Origin: Paenibacillus rhizovicinus
Lineage (GTDB): Bacteria > Bacillota > Bacilli > Paenibacillales > Paenibacillaceae
Direction of reading: 5' to 3'
Assembly: GCF_010365285.1 (NCBI RefSeq)
Contig: NZ_CP048286.1
Location: 620,001-684,000, forward strand
Length of the DNA stretch: 64,000 nt
How positions within the stretch are numbered: the stretch's first letter is position 1; each line of letters starts with the position of its first letter. Under the pieces are notes generated by a model that worked only from the letters and a program-made list of their open reading frames with translations, was not told the origin of the DNA and did no database searches. Both the position numbers and the translations under genes were made by a program. Shown here piece after piece: positions 41,504 to 50,462 of the stretch.

Positions 41504-43201
41504 TTAGTTTGGCATTTGAAGCGTGACGACTTCTTTGCCTTTCAGGTTTTCGTTGGTGTATTTCATTGCGTCCTCGTAGCCCGTTTTCTTCATTTGGTTA
41601 CGCAGATCGTTGATGATTTTCAATGCGGCTTCATCGGATTTCGCGAATACCGCTTGTTTCCATACGTCGCCGATTTGATCCATGGACGGCTTGAGCGATT
41701 CGTATTCAGGCGATTTCGCAAGCACGTCGCCAGGCGCGTAAGCGCTGATTACGCTAATTCCGTTCGGACGAAGGATTTTGCGCGCATTGTCCATAGCGGC
41801 AATACGTTCTTGGTCGGCCCAGATATCGCCGCCGAGCGTGTTCGTGCGGTCAAGACCCGTCATGGATTCGAAGCCGATGCCGAAGCCTTCGTTCTTCTTC
41901 GCTTTGCCCGTCGCGTCCGCGTTGAATTTATCGAAGAAATCTTTCTTCGCGACCGGTTTGCCGTCCACCATGTCGTAGTGCACGCCTTCTACGCCGTAAT
42001 GCACGAGTTTGAAGCCTTCGTCGGAAGCGAGGAAGTCGAGCAGTTTAAGCGACGCGTCCACGTTCTTGTTCTTTTTCGTGATAACCGTAACGTTGTTGCC
42101 TTGGATGCCGAGATCGACAGGACGGTTCTCTTCGGCGCCAGCGCGCTCCAGCGGTCCTACCGGAACGAAATCGGTGCCCGGATGCGCTTTCACGTAATCC
42201 TTGGATGCATCGAGAATGGCCGGATAGTGCGCTGCCAGAACAGCAATGCGTCCTTGATTGATTTTCTCCTTGGCGATCGGATCCGTCTGTGTGAACGTTT
42301 CCGGATCGAGCAGTCCTTCGGAGATCAGCTTGCGGTAGTAGAGCGTGTAATCCTCGTATTGCTTCGACATGAACGTATGCTCGAGCGTGCCGTCGCCTTT
42401 GTCGATATAATCGGATCCGTAGAACATCGTGTTGCCGATTCCGACCGCCCAGCCGTTGGAGAAGCCGCCAAGCGGGAATACCGGCATTCCGTTCTCTTGC
42501 AGATTAGCGTCTTTGATTTTCTTGAGGAAATTGTACAAGTCGTCTTTCGTATGAACGGATTGCGGGTCGATGCCGATTTTGCCCGCGATATCTTTCCGTA
42601 CATAGAAGCCGTAGAGCCAATCGTTCGCGTCCTTCTCGCTTGCCGGCTGGTTCTGGTAGAGCATATATTTCTTGTCGCCGAAGGCGCCGATCGCTTTGTC
42701 GTACAAAGCCGGAGGAACGTTCTCCTTCGCGATCTCTTTAGCCAGGTTCGGGTATTTGTCCAGTTTATCCGAAATGTCGACGAGCTGGTCCTCGTTAGCC
42801 GCTTTTATGATGCCGTCGAGTTCGCCGCCCCATGCCGGGCCGGTATAAACATCGGGCAAATCCTGCGTTGCGAAGATCGTGTTCACCTTCTCGACCTCGC
42901 TGCCCTTCGTATAATCGAATTTCACGGTAACGCCTGTTTTCTCTTTGATCGCATTCGCGATCGGCGTCATGTCGACGTCGCCCGCACCCGAGCCGTTCCA
43001 ATTATGAAGGATTTTGATCGTAACCTCTTTGTTGCTCGCCGTTTCGGACGAACCGCCGTTATTCGTGCTCGTATTGCCTCCGTTGCCGGCGTTGCCGGCG
43101 CTGCCCCCATTATTGCCGTTGTCGCTGCAGCCAGCGAGCATACCGCCGACCAATGTCAATGCGACCATCGAAGAAACGGTCGTTCTCTTCTTGTTCCACA
43201 T
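41504..43201 (-). CDS. Extracellular sugar-binding lipoprotein, LplA-like
   Basis: A 565-residue solute-binding protein. The signal peptide ends in the lipobox GMLAGCSDN (Cys25), followed by an Asn/Gly/Ser-rich linker. The mature part has the family-1 extracellular pattern seen in LplA/YtcQ proteins of Paenibacillus and Bacillus, with many aromatic residues suited to oligosaccharide binding. It presents the sugar to the two permeases encoded upstream (43340-45177). No ATPase is present in the cluster; such systems commonly share the MsmX-type ATPase. Confidence 0.92.
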   Translation of the reverse strand: MWNKKRTTVSSMVALTLVGGMLAGCSDNGNNGGSAGNAGNGGNTSTNNGGSSETASNKEVTIKILHNWNGSGAGDVDMTPIANAIKEKTGVTVKFDYTKGSEVEKVNTIFATQDLPDVYTGPAWGGELDGIIKAANEDQLVDISDKLDKYPNLAKEIAKENVPPALYDKAIGAFGDKKYMLYQNQPASEKDANDWLYGFYVRKDIAGKIGIDPQSVHTKDDLYNFLKKIKDANLQENGMPVFPLGGFSNGWAVGIGNTMFYGSDYIDKGDGTLEHTFMSKQYEDYTLYYRKLISEGLLDPETFTQTDPIAKEKINQGRIAVLAAHYPAILDASKDYVKAHPGTDFVPVGPLERAGAEENRPVDLGIQGNNVTVITKKNKNVDASLKLLDFLASDEGFKLVHYGVEGVHYDMVDGKPVAKKDFFDKFNADATGKAKKNEGFGIGFESMTGLDRTNTLGGDIWADQERIAAMDNARKILRPNGISVISAYAPGDVLAKSPEYESLKPSMDQIGDVWKQAVFAKSDEAALKIINDLRNQMKKTGYEDAMKYTNENLKGKEVVTLQMPN

Positions 43202-43339
43202 ACGAACCCCTCCAAATTATTCGATTATGGTATATGATAAAGTTTCGTCCGCGACGGCAGCCGAAAGGTTCAACGGGGAACCGACCGCCGGATCGCGCAG
43301 CGAGAACCGTTATCCGAACTTCATTTCTTTCACGAGCGA

Positions 43340-44236
43340 TCAGCCTTTGACCGAACCGATCATGGTGCCTTTAACGAAGAAACGCTGCAGGAACGGATAT
43401 ACGCATAGAATCGGGAATACCGCGATAACGAGCAATGCCATTCGCAGCGACTCCGGCGTCGAGCCCGCCATATTGACGTTAATCGTCTGCCCGCCATTCT
43501 GGGATGCCTGCTGCGCGGCGTTCGACAACGCTTCCGCTTCCGTCAACATTTGCTGAAGCAGCGTTTGAACCGGAATCAGATCCTTATTCGACACGTAATA
43601 CGCACCCGTAAACCAGTCATTCCAATGGGCGACCCCGACGAACAGCCCGATCGTCGCCAGCACCGGTCCCGACAACGGCAGGATGATGCGGGTGAAAATT
43701 TGAAAATCGCCGTATCCGTCGATCCGCGCCGATTCTTCGAGCTCCTCCGGAATGCCCTGCAGGAACGTGCGAATAATGACGATATGCATGAAGCTGAACA
43801 GCGACGGAATGACGTACACCCAGAACGTATTGATGAGATGCAGCTTCTGCAGCGTGATGAAGTAAGGGATGAATCCCGCGCTGAAGATCGTCGGCAAAAA
43901 GATGTAGAAGGTGAAGAACGTCCGTCCGGGCAGCGTCTTCTTCGACAGCGCGTACGCCATCATCGTGCTTAGGAACACGGAGAGGAACGTCCCGAGCAGC
44001 GTCCGCATGAGCGTGATTTTGTAAGCCGCCCATATCTTCGGATTGTCGAACACCTGCGCGTAGTTATCGAACGTGAATTTCCGGGGAAAGAAGTAGAGCG
44101 CGCCCATCATGGAATCCTTACCGTCGTTGAGCGAGTAGACGAGAATGTAAATGAACGGATAGATCATGGAAAATCCGAGCAGTGCCAGAACGATATAATT
44201 AAGCACATCAAATGGCGAGATAAGCCGTTTCTTCAT
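43340..44236 (-). CDS. Carbohydrate ABC permease, LplC/YtcP-like
   Basis: A 298-residue permease with six membrane segments. The ATPase-docking EAA loop is EELEESARIDGYGDFQIFTRIILP. The C-terminus VKGTMIGSVKG is typical of the LplC/YtcP branch. It pairs with the second permease 24 bases upstream to form the translocation channel for an oligosaccharide. Confidence 0.94.
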   Translation of the reverse strand: MKKRLISPFDVLNYIVLALLGFSMIYPFIYILVYSLNDGKDSMMGALYFFPRKFTFDNYAQVFDNPKIWAAYKITLMRTLLGTFLSVFLSTMMAYALSKKTLPGRTFFTFYIFLPTIFSAGFIPYFITLQKLHLINTFWVYVIPSLFSFMHIVIIRTFLQGIPEELEESARIDGYGDFQIFTRIILPLSGPVLATIGLFVGVAHWNDWFTGAYYVSNKDLIPVQTLLQQMLTEAEALSNAAQQASQNGGQTINVNMAGSTPESLRMALLVIAVFPILCVYPFLQRFFVKGTMIGSVKG

Positions 44237-44259
44237 GTCGGTTACTCCTTCCTGCGGAA

Positions 44260-45177
44260 TTAGAAAAGGGACACATCGCTGACTTTGCGCGCTACGCGGT
44301 TGACCGTCAAAATCAAGATGAGCGCGATGACGCTTTGGAACAAGCCTACCGCGGCGGCGTAACTGAGTCGTCCGGAGCCGATACCCGCGTTAATAACATG
44401 CACGTCGAGCACGCTGCCGATCGACGCCGTGGCCGGTCCGTTCAACAGGAGCAGCTGTTCGTAACCCGCGCTCATCAAGCTTCCCGTGGCGAGGATGAAC
44501 AAGATAACGGCGATATTGCGAATGCCGGGCAGCGTGATATGCCAGATTTGCTTGAACCGTCCCGCGCCGTCGATCTTCGCGGCTTCGTATTGCTGCTGGT
44601 CGATGCCGGCAATCGCGGCGATGTAGATGATCGAGTTCCAGCCGATGTTCTTCCATATATCCGAACCGATGATCATTTGGTAGAACCAACTCGTGTTGTT
44701 CAGGAATTGAATCGGCTCATTCACCAGGCCGATCGATTCCAGGAAGTTGTTGACCGGACCTCCGTATTGGGAGAGCAGCCGCTGCATCAGCGTGACGACG
44801 ACGACCCACGATACGAAGTAAGGCAAATACGAAAGCGTTTGCACCGTTTTCTTAAAAGCAACGTTGCGAACCTCGTTGAGCAGAATCGCGAGCACGATCG
44901 GCGTCAAGAATCCGATACATAGCTTCATCCCGCTGATCAGGATCGTATTGCGTATGATTTCTTTGGATTGGTAGTAATCGAAAAATTGATGGAAATACTT
45001 CAAGCCGGCCCAAGGGCTGCCGGTGAAACCACCGGTGAATCTGAAATCGCGGAACGCGACTTGGATGCCGTAGAGCGGCACGTAAGAAAACAGAAAAAAC
45101 CAGATGACGCCAGGCAGCATGAACAGATAAAAGATTTTGTGCCGCCAAATGCGCTTCCAAAGCAATGATGCGGTCAT
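44260..45177 (-). CDS. Carbohydrate ABC permease, LplB/YteP-like
   Basis: A 305-residue permease with six membrane segments and the EAA loop QQYEAAKIDGAGRFKQIWHITLPGI. The N-terminal FYLFMLPGVIWFFLFSYVPLYGIQVAF is typical of LplB/YteP. The ATG at 45177 has GGAGG nine bases upstream; the frame extends 16 codons further without a ribosome binding site. It is the first gene of the transport unit, behind an AT-rich operator-like repeat. Confidence 0.94.
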   Translation of the reverse strand: MTASLLWKRIWRHKIFYLFMLPGVIWFFLFSYVPLYGIQVAFRDFRFTGGFTGSPWAGLKYFHQFFDYYQSKEIIRNTILISGMKLCIGFLTPIVLAILLNEVRNVAFKKTVQTLSYLPYFVSWVVVVTLMQRLLSQYGGPVNNFLESIGLVNEPIQFLNNTSWFYQMIIGSDIWKNIGWNSIIYIAAIAGIDQQQYEAAKIDGAGRFKQIWHITLPGIRNIAVILFILATGSLMSAGYEQLLLLNGPATASIGSVLDVHVINAGIGSGRLSYAAAVGLFQSVIALILILTVNRVARKVSDVSLF

Positions 45178-45281
45178 ATCGCGTTTCCTCCTTGCGAATG
45201 GTGTAGGCGCAGTCCTTTGAACCACGTTTGTTTCAATCGGGCTGTACCCTTCCTACTTCTTACAAATAATATATAGTATCT

Positions 45282-45297
45282 ATTGTATATATTCAAT
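45282..45297. promoter_or_regulatory. Operator candidate before the sugar permease operon
   Basis: ATTGTATATATTCAAT lies about 105 bases before the permease start, next to an A/T-rich -10-like region. It resembles the repeat at 46778. Confidence 0.5.
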
Positions 45298-45388
45298 ATG
45301 TTTTTTTGTATTTTATAAAAAGTTTAATCCACCTTACTGTTAACCTCCGGCCGGCTGCTTGAATCCGCTTCTTCCGGCACAACGCAAA

Positions 45389-45420
45389 AGCCCGGCTTCC
45401 TAGTCGTAGGAAGCCGGGCT
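45389..45420 (-). terminator. Terminator of the GntR/LacI-hybrid regulator
   Basis: AGCCCGGCTTCCTA pairs with TAGGAAGCCGGGCT, with a short loop; a T-run follows on the minus strand. Confidence 0.88.
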
Positions 45421-45434
45421 TCATGGCGGAAACA

Positions 45435-46607
45435 CTATTTGGCGTTGGGAGAACCGGATGTTTGACGGACAACGAGCTCGGGTTCGATGAGCGTCTTCAT
45501 ATATTTGCCGCCTTTGCCATTGCGGATGATCTGCAGCAGCATCTCCGCCGCTCTGCACCCCATGTCGTACTCGTATTGCTTGACATGCGTGAAGATGCTG
45601 AAATCCTCCGACATCGAAGTCGGATCGTCGAAACTGACAATGGACACGTCGCCCGGAACTTTAAGTCCCGCCTGCCGCGCCATTTGATATATTTCGATGC
45701 CGAGTCTGCCGTTCAGCGTTATATAAGCCGTCGCCATCCGGTTGCGGATGTAACGATACAACGGATGCCGTTCCGGATCATCGGTTTCATCCATGCTGAA
45801 TTCCGTGATCATATGCGCCGGATTGATAAGCGCGCCCTTGTTCTTGAGCGCGTTCATATAGCCTTCGATCCGTTCCTGCACCGTGATCGTCTGCAGCGGG
45901 GAATCGGAGCAAATGGCGATTTCGCGGTGGCCAAGCTCCCACAGATGGTCGACTGCCAGACTCGCCCCCATCCTTCCGTCCGCAGCGATGTAATTCGTCT
46001 CGACGCCAGGCAGGAAGCGGTCGATCAGCACGAACGGAAAACCCGAAAACTTCATGGCCAGTATCTCTTCATTGTAGCGTTCTTCATCGACCGGGAAGAT
46101 GAGCAGCCCTTCGACACCGATGTCTTTCAGCGTCCGGATCGCTTCGATTTCCTGCTTTATTTCGCCGCCGGACAGCAGTATGATGCAGCGGCAGCCCCTC
46201 TCTTCCAACGTGCGCCGAATCCCTTCGACGAGCCGGATCGCGAAGAAATCGTAAATCGAGGGCATTACGAGACCGACGACTCCGGTCCGCCTTCCGAATT
46301 CGCCTTGTTCCGAAGCCGAGGCTCCTGACGGCGCGCTTGCCGAGGCGGGCTGCTGATTCGTTTCGATCAAAGCTTCTTTCCCGCGCCCGCTCACGAAGCT
46401 GCCCCGTCCGGGCACGCGCGTGATGAATTTCTCGTTCGCAAGTCCGGAAAGCGCGTTAACGACTGTTATTTTGCTGACGTTGAACTGCTCCATCAGCTCT
46501 TTCTCCGTCGGAATCCGGTCGCCTTCCTTCAAACCTTCTGATTCGATTAAGTCGCGGATGTAATCTTGGATCTTCTGATATAGCGGTATCCGGTCAGCTG
46601 TGCTCAT
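45435..46607 (-). CDS. AraR-like transcriptional regulator (GntR DNA-binding + LacI-type sensor)
   Basis: A 390-residue repressor of hybrid build. Residues 5-75 are a GntR winged helix (IPLYQKIQDYIRDLIES, IPTEKELMEQFNVSKITVVNAL, RVPGRGSFV). After a Ser/Ala-rich linker, residues 105-380 form a LacI/PBP-type sugar-binding domain (VGLVMPSIYDFF, GVEGLLIFPVD, DVSIVSFDDP). This is the architecture of B. subtilis AraR. It most likely represses the permease operon and the divergent secreted protein gene until the sugar is present. Its own promoter region carries an AT-rich inverted repeat. Confidence 0.92.
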   Translation of the reverse strand: MSTADRIPLYQKIQDYIRDLIESEGLKEGDRIPTEKELMEQFNVSKITVVNALSGLANEKFITRVPGRGSFVSGRGKEALIETNQQPASASAPSGASASEQGEFGRRTGVVGLVMPSIYDFFAIRLVEGIRRTLEERGCRCIILLSGGEIKQEIEAIRTLKDIGVEGLLIFPVDEERYNEEILAMKFSGFPFVLIDRFLPGVETNYIAADGRMGASLAVDHLWELGHREIAICSDSPLQTITVQERIEGYMNALKNKGALINPAHMITEFSMDETDDPERHPLYRYIRNRMATAYITLNGRLGIEIYQMARQAGLKVPGDVSIVSFDDPTSMSEDFSIFTHVKQYEYDMGCRAAEMLLQIIRNGKGGKYMKTLIEPELVVRQTSGSPNAK

Positions 46608-46631
46608 TTCACACCACCAATTCTCGGTATC

Positions 46632-46650
46632 ATATTAGTATATATAATAT
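46632..46650. promoter_or_regulatory. Operator candidate upstream of the regulator gene
   Basis: ATATTA-N7-TAATAT lies about 25 bases before the regulator start. It may serve autoregulation. Confidence 0.4.
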
Positions 46651-46777
46651 ATTTTTGCTTGCTGCTATGCAAGCAGGATTCTCTATGCCAATTACCCCTT
46701 TTTTTATCGCAAAATAACCCCTCCGACCTAGATAATGTACAATTTCACCGAGAATAATAAGAGGTTTTGTCGAAAGT

Positions 46778-46797
46778 ATTGTATCTTTATATACAAT
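46778..46797. promoter_or_regulatory. Operator candidate upstream of the GxGYxYP gene
   Basis: ATTGTAT-N6-ATACAAT is a perfect inverted repeat 210 bases before the secreted protein gene. It is the strongest copy of the motif seen at 45282. The rest of 46650-47007 shows no gene. Confidence 0.55.
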
Positions 46798-47007
46798 ATA
46801 TTAAATATAAACTGTGTTGGTAAACACATGGCTTGCAACAGACGATGTTGGAATGCGAGGAGGTGACCGGCTGGAAATAGACGGGCTATGCGTCTTGAGC
46901 AAGAAGCAGGGCAAGTACGGATTGATTGCAAGCTGCAAGCAGCTCCGCTGAGGACAAGGGATGCAGAAATCAGATTGATCAAACTAATGGAACGAGGTGC
47001 TTGATTC

Positions 47008-49077
47008 ATGATTCGAAAGTTTACGACCGCGGGACTGGCGCTCGCCTGCACGCTGACTTTTACGATCGGCGCATCGGCGGAAACCCCGGCGCAGCCTGCT
47101 GCCGCAAAGGATAAAAGCACGATTACGTGGCCTTCCGACCAATTGCTGCCTAGTTTCGCCAAAGTCAAACAGCTTGAAGTCGCGGATATTTACGATGCGC
47201 CCGGCGACGTGAAGATCATGCTGGCCGCGCTGCAAGGCATCGTCAACCGCAAGCAGCCCCGCATGTATTTGCTCGAGAGCAAAGAAGAAGGCAAATTCAC
47301 GTGGCTGAACGATATCGATGTTCCTTATAAAGTACGCGATAACTACTGGGATCTCCTGCAGACGTTCAAGAGCGAAGTGAAAGGCGTCATCGTGTACGAT
47401 CCGAACGTGCCCGACTCCATTAATGTCGCTACGACGATGGCCGGCCTGCAGGATGCCCTCGTCGCCAGTCCCGAACTGGCGGAGAAGCTGACAGCCGCGC
47501 CTTACGGCTTGAAGGTGCTGGACGATCTTCGCGGGAAGTTCAAGGATCGGCTTGACGCCTACACTTGGCAGTACGAGCATCTCTGGAATCAGACGACGCA
47601 CCGGATGCTGATCGGACTGAGCCCGGATACGTCCATCCGCATTCCGGACGGCCTCCCCGCTTCCTTCAAGACGATCGCCGCGGATACGACGCAGGAACGC
47701 GACGGGAAGAACCGCAGCGTCTACGATCTCGATCTGTCGCCGTTCGTCGGCAAAGACGCGGTGTATCTGCGTTTCGACGATGCTTTTACGCAGGATGGCT
47801 GGGGCTCCGCCGTGCATGAAGTGACCGTGAAAGCAGACGGTCAGACGATCGCCCATTTCGTGCCCGGCACTCCGGAAGAAAAGCCGTTCTTGTATGACGC
47901 GCAGAGCTCGCAGGTCTCTTCGGGCAACGGCGGCCACCGTTTTGCCGATAACGGCCGCTACTTCGTGTACAAGTTCACGCCGCCTGCAGGCACGAAGCAA
48001 TTGACCGCCTCCGTCGATATGTGGAATCAATTCAAAGTATCGGCCGGCAACGATCAGCCGCTGTCTTCGGAGCAGAAAGAGCCTTACGGCTACTTGCGGG
48101 ATTACGCGGTCGCCAACAAGGCGATGGTGTTCTGGCTCGACGCGAACGTGCCGGAGCAGCGCGAGTTGTTCGAACGCATCCTCTCCGACGTCAAGCCGGG
48201 CACGCCGTACTTGGGCTGGTTCAGCAACGACGTGCAGGGGGAATTCAATTCCGTCGAAATCACGTCGCAGCACAGCGTATACGTCCTGGCGGCGGATTGG
48301 TTCAGCAACATGTCGGTATTCTCCGGCACGTCCATGAAAGCGAAGCTGCCCGCTCCCGCGAAGACGCCGAAGCTGGACAATAAAATCTACGTCACCTACA
48401 CCTTCAGCGAAGGCGACAACTTCCAGTATAACCAGCACCGGATGCGCGTGCTGTGGGACGATCCGAGCCGCGGCAAGGTGCCGATCAACTGGACGTCGAG
48501 CCCGCTGCTGTATGACGGCGCGCCGGTCATGCTCGACCATTACTTGAGCACCGCTACGCCGAACGACCAGCTGATCGCCGGACCGTCCGGCGCCGGCTAC
48601 TTCTACCCGAACGCATGGCCGGACGAGACGTTCGCGCCTTATTTGAAACAATCGTATGCGTACATGAAGAAAACCGGCATGACGATTCCGTACGTGCTTA
48701 ACCGCGTCGACGGCCAAAACGTGCCGCTGAGCGAAGCCAAAGTCAACGCCTACACGAACGAATACCATGTGCCGGGCCTGTTCCTGAGCTGGGAAGACCG
48801 CTTCGGCATCTCGGTCGAAGGCGGCAAGCTGCCGGTATCGACGATCCAAGGCATCAGCACCGTGCAGGACGGCAAACGCATTCTCGACGAAGCCAAAGCG
48901 AATTGGGACGGCAAGTCCCCGCTCTTCGTCTCGCTCGGTCTGCTGGCATGGAGCATGACGCCTTCCGATGTCGCCGCTTTGAACGCATCGCTTGGCAGCG
49001 AGTACCAGGCTGTCAGAGCCGACCAGTACTTCTCGCTCGTGCGCGAGGCGAACGGCTTGCCGGCCAAAGCGCAATAA
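47008..49077 (+). CDS. Secreted GxGYxYP-domain protein, putative glycoside hydrolase
   Basis: A 689-residue secreted protein. The signal peptide (about 1-25) ends in ASAETPA with no lipobox. The N-terminal half contains a segment (WLNDIDVPYKV, DNYWDLLQTF) of the GxGYxYP N-terminal type, interrupted at about 210-350 by a beta-rich insert (VYLRFDDAFTQDGWG). The C-terminal half carries the name motif GAGYFYP (about residue 531) and later LSWEDRFGIS. The family is placed among putative glycoside hydrolases without a proven activity. It would act outside the cell on the polymer whose fragments the neighbouring ABC system imports. GAGGTG precedes the ATG. Confidence 0.87.
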   Translation: MIRKFTTAGLALACTLTFTIGASAETPAQPAAAKDKSTITWPSDQLLPSFAKVKQLEVADIYDAPGDVKIMLAALQGIVNRKQPRMYLLESKEEGKFTWLNDIDVPYKVRDNYWDLLQTFKSEVKGVIVYDPNVPDSINVATTMAGLQDALVASPELAEKLTAAPYGLKVLDDLRGKFKDRLDAYTWQYEHLWNQTTHRMLIGLSPDTSIRIPDGLPASFKTIAADTTQERDGKNRSVYDLDLSPFVGKDAVYLRFDDAFTQDGWGSAVHEVTVKADGQTIAHFVPGTPEEKPFLYDAQSSQVSSGNGGHRFADNGRYFVYKFTPPAGTKQLTASVDMWNQFKVSAGNDQPLSSEQKEPYGYLRDYAVANKAMVFWLDANVPEQRELFERILSDVKPGTPYLGWFSNDVQGEFNSVEITSQHSVYVLAADWFSNMSVFSGTSMKAKLPAPAKTPKLDNKIYVTYTFSEGDNFQYNQHRMRVLWDDPSRGKVPINWTSSPLLYDGAPVMLDHYLSTATPNDQLIAGPSGAGYFYPNAWPDETFAPYLKQSYAYMKKTGMTIPYVLNRVDGQNVPLSEAKVNAYTNEYHVPGLFLSWEDRFGISVEGGKLPVSTIQGISTVQDGKRILDEAKANWDGKSPLFVSLGLLAWSMTPSDVAALNASLGSEYQAVRADQYFSLVREANGLPAKAQ

Positions 49078-49248
49078 GCACAAAAAGATCCATACGCGAA
49101 ATGAAGCAAATCGTGAGATGATCCAAAAGCTTATCAATGAAATTAATAAGGTATCCGACCATCGCATGCCTAAAAAAATGCGCCCTCTTATTGAAAATGA
49201 CATCACGCATCCAATTGGTCGTAAAGCCTTCGCCTACGCAGCTAAAAA

Positions 49249-49285
49249 GAAGCTCTCGGGGCTGCATTTCCCGAGAGCTTCCTTT
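49249..49285 (+). terminator. Terminator of the GxGYxYP gene
   Basis: GAAGCTCTCGGG pairs perfectly with CCCGAGAGCTTC, followed by CCTTTC. The 170 bases between stop codon and stem contain an open frame (from about 49119, MIQKLINEINKV) without ribosome binding site. Confidence 0.75.
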
Positions 49286-49475
49286 CTATCCAGCATCCAG
49301 CATCCTTCTCATCCGAACCTAACCGATTCAAATTCGAAAAGCTAGGAGACACTTTATCACGTCTCCATGCAAGTTTTCAAAAATCAAAGCGAGTGAACAG
49401 CAAGGCCGCCTCTACAGCACCATATTCATATCCTACATACATTCAATCACCATCAAAATTAAATGTAATGAGATA

Positions 49476-49772
49476 TTAACCTTCACTCGTTGTATTTACG
49501 CCACAGGCACTATTCATTCTACTGGTCTGCTGCATCGCAGCTTCAATACCTATCGATTGCAGTGAAAGTACGAGGTTATGTTCAGCACCTACAGATTCGT
49601 CGACCTGGATCACCATTCTACAGTCATCGCAGAAAGTGACACGATTTTCCGAACAAATCAAATTAGACTCGTTTTCTTTTGCTGCTTCAGTCAATACTAG
49701 CGTCTCGTTTAATCCTCGCTGGAATGTGTTACCATGACAGATAACCCGCGCATTTGGCGTCCAGATCCCCAT
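49476..49772 (-). CDS. Doubtful small open frame
   Basis: A 98-codon frame with four Cys in its middle (ICSENRVTFCDDCRMVIQV) and a balanced amino-acid composition. There is no ribosome binding site before the ATG at 49772, and no family is recognised. It may be a remnant rather than a gene. Confidence 0.2.
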   Translation of the reverse strand: MGIWTPNARVICHGNTFQRGLNETLVLTEAAKENESNLICSENRVTFCDDCRMVIQVDESVGAEHNLVLSLQSIGIEAAMQQTSRMNSACGVNTTSEG

Positions 49773-49836
49773 TACAGTTTTGATATAACGATAGCTTTAT
49801 CGAATATATCGTCCATTCCTTGTTCGCTCCTTGAGC

Positions 49837-50200
49837 CTAGATTACTATTTTGTGGTCAATAATATCCAAGTTCTTTTTTACGAATTCGGCATATGCCAGC
49901 AAATCGATCGGCTTCAGTTTTTTCCTTCTGAACGGTTTCTTCACGATTCTTCATCAGGATTCAGGATGACACCGCCGCTCAAAGCCAAGCATACGTAGGC
50001 GATGCTCCCAGCATAGGAGGAGTCTGAATGAGCGCAGTAGTACGATGACAGAAGAAACTTTCCTCCGTTTTCCTTTACAATCTGCATAACGTCAGGTGAA
50101 CGCCCTACTCTTCCCCCGTCCCCTTACAAATATCGCTCATGATCGTTTTGACCAATCCAGCAATAGCACTAGAGAACGATTTGAGTCAGATGAGCTCTCT
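49837..50200 (-). pseudogene. Remnants of a small two-gene unit
   Basis: On the minus strand one frame ends ...SGGVILNPDEES (stop at 49943-49941) and overlaps by GTGA a second frame that starts VKKPFRRKKLKPIDLLAY (GTG at 49944) and stops at 49837. The first frame opens only at 50087 (MQIVKENGGKFLL). A shifted frame directly upstream (AIAGLVKTIMSDICKG, about 50115-50175) seems to continue it, which suggests a frameshift. No family is recognised. Confidence 0.3.
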
Positions 50201-50462
50201 AAGCGCCGTCACTCGTCCAAAGAAGAGAACGGCTAGCGCGTGCCGCAGGCTTGCCGGCGGAATGCGATTTGACTTCACGCCGATAAACTGAATCGCAGCA
50301 TTATTCGATTAATGCTTCACGCTTATTTCATGAACCTCTAGCAGCATTGTCGACAGTAACCGACAAAAAAATGATAAATTCCTGGTTCTTTTTACCCGTG
50401 ATCTATTACATCATTCTGTTATAATCTTTAACGTTACTAAATTATCCATTCGGAGGAAGAAA

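Larger units (their letters stand above)
49282..50462. other. Long low-GC stretch without an intact gene
   Basis: About 1.2 kb with only short open frames and signs of decay on the minus strand (see 49476 and 49837). The right end holds the promoter region and a GGAGGAAG ribosome binding site for the YrpD-like gene. Confidence 0.55.

Noticed and set aside
41486..43237. A 583-codon plus-strand frame opposite the solute-binding protein gene
   Set aside because: It is a shadow frame; the minus-strand product has a lipobox and a clear family.
46984..49206. A 740-codon minus-strand frame opposite the GxGYxYP gene
   Set aside because: Its composition is Arg/His/Val-rich, as expected from the complement of a GC-rich gene, and no domain is visible; the plus strand carries the signal peptide and family motif.
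49119..49250. Open frame (MIQKLINEINKV...) after the GxGYxYP gene
   Set aside because: No ribosome binding site; it runs into the terminator stem and shows no recognised family. Treated as 3' untranslated sequence.
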